DNA of 64,000 nt from Lepas anatifera (lineage: Eukaryota > Arthropoda > Thecostraca > Lepadidae). Below are positions 58,577 through 64,000 of this stretch, piece by piece. The stretch is from assembly GCA_034440635.1 (NCBI GenBank), contig JAOTON010002233.1, positions 145,379 through 209,378 on the forward strand. Reading direction: 5' to 3'. Numbering within the stretch: the first letter of the stretch is position 1; every line of letters begins with the position of its first letter. The position numbers were made by a program, and so were the translations under genes. The notes below the pieces were generated by a model. It had not been told where the DNA came from. It saw nothing but the letters and a program-made list of their open reading frames with translations, and ran no database searches.

Positions 58577-58640
58577 TGTTTATATAGGGTGCGGCAGTGG
58601 GCAGGCAGGACCGGGGTTTGTGGCGACTTGTTGGTGACGT
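58577..58640 (+). promoter_or_regulatory. TATA-containing promoter candidate
   Basis: TTTATATAGGG (58579-58589) is followed about 30 bp later by GC-rich sequence. This is the spacing of a TATA promoter, 340 bp upstream of the exon at 58927. It is a suggestion only. Confidence 0.25.
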
Positions 58641-58926
58641 ATGTGTTCTCTCCTCAGTAACAGGTTGAAGGTTTAATACACCTAGTCTGGGCGATGCTGC
58701 TTTTTTCCGCTGCGAGCGGCTGGTAAACTCTACAATCCTGGTACCCTAACATTGGATGAATTGCCTTAACTGCCAGTGCTTCTTGTGTAGAATATCCCGC
58801 GATATTCGATTTTACGGTGCAAAAAATAATTAAATGTGTTTGTATAAACAGGACAATGTTACGGCGCGAGCCTTCTCGACAACACATTTCCTTTACAAAT
58901 TGAGTGATGCAATTACATTTCCGCAG

Positions 58927-59060
58927 AGACTGCAGTCACGGACATCGTGCGCCTCCTCCGCGCTGATCTGAATGACGTCATCCAAGGGAAAGCCGAACCG
59001 GAACACCAATATGGACCCTGCACCTGGAACGGCCAGATGTACGTCGATGGCAGGCTATGA
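58927..59060 (+). CDS. Terminal exon of the small unknown gene
   Basis: The acceptor is CATTTCCGCAG (ends 58926). AG completes Glu, then TAVTDIVRLLRADLNDVIQG and a Pro/Trp-containing end (PCTWNGQMYVDGRL) run to TGA 59058-59060. The joined product is 76 aa. The first half looks helical. No family is recognised. A second frame overlapping the end continues into the recombinase-like frame below, so the stop may reflect a frameshift. Confidence 0.4.
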
Positions 59061-59356
59061 TTGCTGTCCCGACAACGGATCCTGAGAAGGCGTTCCTATG
59101 GTGCGCAGTTCTTCTGGTTTTCAATCAGTGGTGCACAGGAAGTCTCAAACGCATCAGCGATTTCTTAGTGCCGGTTGTATTAAAGGACAAGGGTGACGCC
59201 GAGGGCTTTGTCCTCAAGAACAGGAAGGCGATCCATGCCATCCTGCGTGAGGGAATGGAAACTGCCAGTTCTGTGGAAGAACAGTGTTTAAAAGGGTTAG
59301 GGGTAGGGTTAGGGTGGGGGTTTTATGCTTTGGTGCTTTCCATAAAACTGTATTGC
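59017..59356 (+). pseudogene. Reading frame with weak tyrosine-recombinase look
   Basis: The frame begins LHLERPDVRRWQAM and continues DPEKAFLWCAVLLVFNQWCTGSLKRISDFL. The hydrophobic helix followed by TGSLKRISD is faintly like box I (TG.R..E) of tyrosine recombinases. The match is weak, and no HxxR or Tyr motif follows. It overlaps the stop of the 58927 exon. A related ~90-bp segment recurs at 59427-59515. Confidence 0.25.
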
Positions 59357-59957
59357 TGACTTCATAAGGCTAAACTGGTGTGGATGACTTCATCCAGGAG
59401 TGGAAATTTAAACCGACAGTACTGTATCTGCATTTGGAACGGCCGGATGTACGTGGAGAGGCAGGCCATGTTCGAGGGGTTTTATACCACGGATCCCGAG
59501 CACAAGCTTTTAAGAAGCTGGGATATGGTTTTAAATTGAGTGAATACTTTGACGAATAACTTGTTTTGTGTTACTCTTTATGTCCCTGCGTGACCGTCCC
59601 TTGCCATACGAGTGTGCCGTACGCGGCCGTTACCGGTATCTGAGCTGTTCTCAGACCAGCCACCCTCCGGCGGCGGCCGCGCATTCCCGCCGAGAGACGC
59701 CCATGACCCGCTGGAAGATGTGTATTTGGACGTTGTCTCGCTGCACTGGGTACGGTGTGTATTTCCGGCAAGTTGACATTGTGATAGGCTGTTGTAACGT
59801 GATCCTAATGTGATTTTCGGTCGGTATTGACCAGCCCCACCCGAAGTGCGCACTTGCCCGATAAGAACAATCCTGTTCAGGGGACTTACGATTCCATCAA
59901 GGTCTGCCCAGCGATTGCTTAGTGTGTGGTTCAGTTGCCCGGCCAGGATAACTATAG

Positions 59958-61224
59958 TTAACACGCGCACCGCTGGGGGGCGAAATCGCCCCCTCCTGGT
60001 TTTCCCCCAGATAACGCAAAACGAAGAGGTGCAGAACAACGAAACTTACAGTTCCTTATCCCTGATTAATTTTACACATCTGACAAAATTTTTGAGCTAA
60101 GGTCATGTCAGGTCAAGGAGCTTTTTAAGGTCAAGTGACCCGACCTCAAAACCTAAATTCACGAGTTTGAAGCACCGCCAAGGGAACATCAGCGAATCGA
60201 TCAGTTTAAAACTTCTACAATATGATGAGGTTATTAGGGTCTACAAATCTGCTATCTCGAATTTTGATATTGTTGACCTAAGGTGGGGTCAATTTTTTGG
60301 TCACCCCATTATAAGTCTATAGGGAAACATATAATTGGCTCGTTTGCAGTAAATACTGGATAGATAAAACCGAAAATACTCAAACCTTCTATTCTTACCA
60401 CGATCTTGACCATAAAGTTGAGTTTTTGAGCATCTGACCTTCAAAGGTAATGTCAGGTCACGAGAGCATAGATTGCTTTGCCAATAACTTCTCACTGAAT
60501 TGAGATACAGCTCCCATTTTGCTTTCATTGTTCTTATATTGTCACGGAGAGTCGATTGATATGCAACATGACCATACCAGGTCACTCTGTGACCTTGACC
60601 TAGCTCGAGTCCTGCTCATTTTTACTATTTGACCTAGGAAGGTCATATTATACGAGTCCTGGTCATTTTTACAATTTGACCTAGGAAGGTCATATTATAC
60701 ATCATTCGAATTGCCGCCATGAGAGGAATCCAGCGATGCATAAAGATTTGCTCTAGCTCCCCTGAGGGCAGATCTAGAGAGACAAACGTGCACTACTCTG
60801 TTATAAGCTTATGGAACCTTCTTTGACCTTTCCCTCACCTCAATATTGACCTGGCATAAAAATTCTCCGTATACAATTTCTTCGTCTTGTCAAGAGCTTT
60901 CGAACGCCGCCCGTAATTCTCCTTTAGCTTTCGTGGGAAATGAGATACGGAGGGGGAGGCGAAAAACACCCTCCCCCAGCGATCTAGAGAGAGAAACGTA
61001 CACTGCTCTGTTGTAAGCTTATGGAACCTTCTTTGACCTATGGTGACCTCAATATTGACCTGACATAAATAATTCTTCGGATACAATCTCTTCGTCTTGT
61101 CAAGAGCTTTCGAACGCCGCCCGTAATTTTCCTTTAGCTTTCGTGGGAAATTAGATACGAAGGGGGGCGAAAAACGCCCCCAGCGGGGTGCGTCATGCCA
61201 GGGACCCCAGCGGTGCGCGTGTAA
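59958..61224. mobile_element. TTAA MITE, copy 5 (with internal duplications)
   Basis: The left end TTAACACGCGCACCGCTGGG (59958) has one change relative to copy 4. The right end CCCCAGCGGTGCGCGTGTAAA has lost the exact TTAA. Internal tandem duplications occur at 60605-60700 (~50-bp units, TTTGACCTAGGAAGGTCATA) and between 60770-60970 and 60980-61180. There are 18 exact AGGTCA or TGACCT hexamers in the element. Confidence 0.88.
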
Positions 61225-61382
61225 AGTTTGCTTGGACTATTGTATGTTTCGTAAATTAGTCGAAATTGTTTGCCTGACGGCAATAAAACGCTACAAACGT
61301 GTGTGTTCTTTTTCTGCTAGTCCTTGAAGCGATTTATTTAAATTATCCTTTTCCAGGGCATTTTGTATGGCCCTCCTATAAA

Positions 61383-61508
61383 GGGTCACCTGACCCCGTT
61401 TTGGAGGGTCACATCGTACGTAAATGAAGGGTCAACTGACCCCGAATCGGCGGGTTCCATGGTTATTTGGCGAGTCAAGTGACCCGTCTTTAAAGAGTCA
61501 TGTGACCC
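61383..61508. repeat. Four spaced GRGTCA-N2-TGACCC palindromes
   Basis: Inverted hexamers with a 2-bp spacer lie at 61383-61396, 61429-61442, 61472-61485 and 61495-61508. A lone GGGTCA sits at 61406. They are within 260 bp of the right end of the CACTG element, where transposase-binding subterminal repeats would be expected. Confidence 0.75.
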
Positions 61509-61944
61509 CCTTAGTCCTGGTGACTCTCCTCTGCGGTGTCGATGAACACCGAAAAAGATAGGACATTTTTACAGGGTCACATTACGCCGCTCCGGGGAGT
61601 AAACTCTTCTTTCCGGAGTCAAAACTTTTCTCAGTGTATAACCTACCCAGTGTCACTTTTTAATGCTGTCAAAGCAATATATTCTATCCGCCTATAACTT
61701 TCAAAGCTTTTATCGGATTTCAAAATATTTCTTGGGTTTGGGTTGGTGTCAGATTACCTTATTTTGAAACATGCTTTTATAACTAATTTTGAAAAAATTG
61801 GTCACCAAAATTGTTCAATTTTTTAAAAAATTATTTCCAGAAGTTTTGAATCCAGCTTATAGGTAACCTACTTTCAAAACCAGTATGTTCAGGACATAAT
61901 GCTAAGTATCTCCTGCAGTAATAGGGTTGAGGATGAGGGTTGTT

Positions 61945-64000
61945 GTTGTTTAGGGTTTTAGGGCGCTTCAACTACATGGTCATTTCGCGCCCATCCTTGT
62001 TTATAATGCACAAAAAGGTAAGAATTAGCGATTTAAGTTATGTTTGACACAGCACACTAGGTGGATTGGAAAACAGCTTCCAATACAACAAACCGAGCAA
62101 CCAAGTGCAGATTAAGTCTCCCAACTCCTGCCGTCAAACATTTCTGAGACACACCACGCTGTACGTGTGTCCCACTCTGCTGGTAGTCTTGCCATTCGTT
62201 CCGGGTATCCCAGACCCTTGGGTGGAGAGCGGCGCACGAATGTTGTATCCCTATCCATGTACGCCTCTCGAACTCTCTGACCGGCGTGCCTTCCATCACT
62301 ACCTGGAGATGGGCGCGGCACATCCTGCCACACATGTTGCACGTTTCCGATACTCTCGGTGGAACCAGAATGCAGCCTTGGCTGAAGAAGCTCTTTTTGT
62401 ACCCTCGGCACCCAAATTCTCTTTCCCTTCGAATCTCGAAAAACAAAATATGTTTTCTCCTCAGTCACGTGTTGGGGGATTTTTTCCTCACACCGTAAGT
62501 TTGGAGAGGATAGCCTGCGTTTCCCGTCACCGCGATTGTGACCGGGCATTTCCTGTTAGTTGTTTTCGCAGGTGGTGTTGGTGGAGGTGGAGGTGGCGGA
62601 GGGTATGGCGGGGGCATTAGCCCTGTATCCCCGTGACCCGCAGATGGGATTACTCCAACCTCTTCCTTGCTCGCGCCACGGCCCTTTGGGGGTGCGGAGG
62701 AGGACTGCTCTGAACCAAGCCTTTTGGTGATCTTGTTTGCGGGTGTTCTGCTTTTCGATTCCATGGACGTCTGTGGTGTTGAGTTTGTTACGGTTGTGAT
62801 GGTGGGTACCGCACTTCCTACATTTTTTGGAATGGCTCCTACCCTCTGTGTCACAGCAGCGGGTACTTTGGTACTCACAGAGCCGGGGGCATCTGCTCGG
62901 TTGACCCGTGCGTGTTTCGCTGCAGGAGGTTCCTGGGACTGTTCTCTGGCTTTCTCTGTATGAGCTACTGAATGTTGCCTATTGTGAGTACCTGTCTGCA
63001 CCCCTTTCTCAGCGGTGTGTCTGCTGCCACCGTTGGTCTCCGGCACTAATGCCGACATGACCGAGTCATCCGTTGGGTCTGTCTGAACACTCTTCTCATC
63101 TGTGACCCTATGTGGCGGGTCAGGTTGGGCATCAACATTCGTGACAACGAGTTGGTTGTCAGGCTGTAGCACCTGACCACCGAGCAGATTCATAAACTCA
63201 CGCACGGAGAGATGCATGATGTCTCGCATGGATGAATCAATGGTGGCAGGTGGGTAGACACGCTGCGTCTTTCCCACAAGAGCATCCCGAAAGGATGTGG
63301 AGCGAGGAGCCGTCGCCTGTTCTATAGTCGGTTCCAGAGAGCTAGGTGTATTGCCTACGTTGTTTCGCGCTGTGGAGGTTTCCTTGGGGGTCGTCCCCAG
63401 GACCTTGGCCTTTAGCTTTTCTCTCTCAGAGAGAAACTTGGGGCATGTACGTGACCACGCCTCATGGTCCCCACTGCACACTTCGTGATGTCAGCCTCGC
63501 AAGCAGCTGACCCATGGCCCACCGACGAATACTTCCCACAGTGCTCCTGTCCTTTACACGACTTAGCTACGTGGCCGTACCTCTGGCAGCAGTAACATCG
63601 TGTGGGGTCCGGTACGTACGTACGAACCCGCACGGAGAGCCAACCAACCCGAATATCTCTGGGGAGTTCCTTGCTTTCGAAAGTAAGGACGAAAGTATTC
63701 GTTGGCACGAGTTTGCCATTCAATTTCTTGCTCATTCTTCGTACCTTCGTTACACCCTGCTCCTCCAGACCGATCAGAACATCCTCCTCCGTGGAGTCTA
63801 TCAGTTCCCGACAAGTAACAACGCCCACAGCGCTGTTCTTTGTCGGATGAGGAGCGACAGAGACTGGTACACAGATCACTGCCTTTCCCTCACTTAAATA
63901 GGAAAGGCTTTTGACAGACAAAAGGTCACGTGTTTCTGCCTCCGATGACATGGTCACTTCCAATTTTGTGCCTGAGTGACGATAGACGTGGGTTGCAGTT
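61945..64000 (-). mobile_element. Internally deleted LINE of the same superfamily, runs off the window
   Basis: On the minus strand an ORF1 homologue (64000-62465) is followed within 400 bp by the family's 3' end (GGGCGCGAAATGACCATG...AAGCGCCCTAAAACC, 61945-61990) and a (CAA)n tail. The endonuclease, RT and RNase H are absent. The 62060-62460 stretch may contain the last ORF2 zinc motif (CNMCG) in a damaged frame. The 5' end is outside the window. Confidence 0.8.
62465..64000 (-). pseudogene. LINE ORF1, second copy, frameshifted and partial
   Basis: The frame enters from beyond the window (YRHSGTKLEV, matching YRHPDGKIEIEL of the complete element). It continues through VSVAPHPTKNSAVGVV, GLEEQGVTKVRRM and the knuckles CYCCQRYGHVAKSC and CGKYSSVGHGSAAC. 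The second knuckle has lost one Cys (CxxC to CGKY). Near 63470-63481 the frame shifts, and CSGDHEAWSRTCPKF continues in another frame to the stop at 62465. Relatedness to 47788-49716 is moderate, so it represents a sister family and not a recent copy. Confidence 0.85.

Larger units (their letters stand above)
52636..61636. mobile_element. Proposed 9.0-kb DNA element with CACTG termini
   Basis: CACTGAGAAAAAATTTTGGC at 52636 and the reverse complement of the sequence ending TTTTCTCAGTG at 61636 match over about 25 bp with one indel and a few mismatches. TA flanks both ends. Subterminal TGACTC/TGACCC motifs recur within 250 bp of both ends. This architecture resembles CACTA/EnSpm or KDZ-type elements. 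No transposase was recognised; the interior holds a spliced small gene, a recombinase-like frame and three MITEs. The two termini could instead belong to separate insertions. Confidence 0.5.

Noticed and set aside
59298..59322. Telomere-like GGGTTAGGGGTAGGG
   Set aside because: Two imperfect units inside a larger frame; nothing else telomeric around.
62066..62620. 184-codon plus-strand frame
   Set aside because: Antisense to the deleted LINE's ORF1/ORF2 remnants.

Overview
The window is eukaryotic, intron-bearing, repeat-rich DNA from an arthropod. The clearest evidence is a four-zinc-finger gene of the Ovo/Shavenbaby family at 749-9555 (+). Its C-terminal tail (SPALLKFYDKRHFKF) is the insect/arthropod form rather than the vertebrate OVOL form. 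A short (TTAGG)n tract fits an arthropod. A crustacean is my guess from the repeat content; nothing in the window proves it.

Layout. 1-9.6 kb: the 3' four coding exons of ovo. The splice phases all match, and the start codon lies in an exon upstream of the window or in one I cannot identify. Intron 1 holds a TIR-type MITE copy. Intron 3 holds a 22-bp minisatellite. The last splice acceptor sits in a 70-bp tandem triplication. 9.6-12.8 kb: 3' flank, no gene seen. 12.8-15.6 kb: a decayed CR1/L2-type LINE on + with a TTAA MITE nested in it. 18.5-19.0 kb: a fragment of an RNase H-bearing LINE. 21.7-22.1 kb: a GC-rich, promoter-like patch.

27.3-42.3 kb: a PIF/Harbinger (HARBI1-like) transposase gene in four recognisable exons, with splice phases that agree. 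Its first intron is almost entirely a 630-bp (GA)n tract. Its third intron (12.2 kb) is packed with insertions: a complete but decayed pogo-like element carrying a PHD-like finger, a pair of TTAA MITEs in inverted orientation, a pair of inverted ~270-bp repeats, two SINEs and a small hAT-like MITE. Exon 3 appears to carry a 5-bp deletion, so the gene is probably broken in this haplotype.

43.8-50.7 kb: a full-length non-LTR retrotransposon on the minus strand (6,895 bp, 14-bp target-site duplication). It has a gag-like ORF1 and an endonuclease/RT/RNase H ORF2. The only lesion I see is one extra base in a 7-base homopolymer. A related copy, internally deleted, runs off the right end of the window (61.9-64.0 kb).

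50.95-51.4 kb: a Gypsy reverse-transcriptase scrap. 52.6-61.6 kb: a proposed 9.0-kb element with CACTG-type terminal inverted repeats and TGACYC subterminal motifs. It has no recognisable transposase, carries a small spliced gene (76 aa) and a recombinase-like reading frame, and hosts three further MITEs. The TTAA MITE family is unusual in carrying very many AGGTCA nuclear-receptor half-sites (18 exact hexamers in one 1.27-kb copy).

The host gene content is therefore ovo plus transposon-derived genes; most of the remaining sequence is nested mobile DNA. All calls come from reading the sequence and knowledge of the families. No database search was possible.
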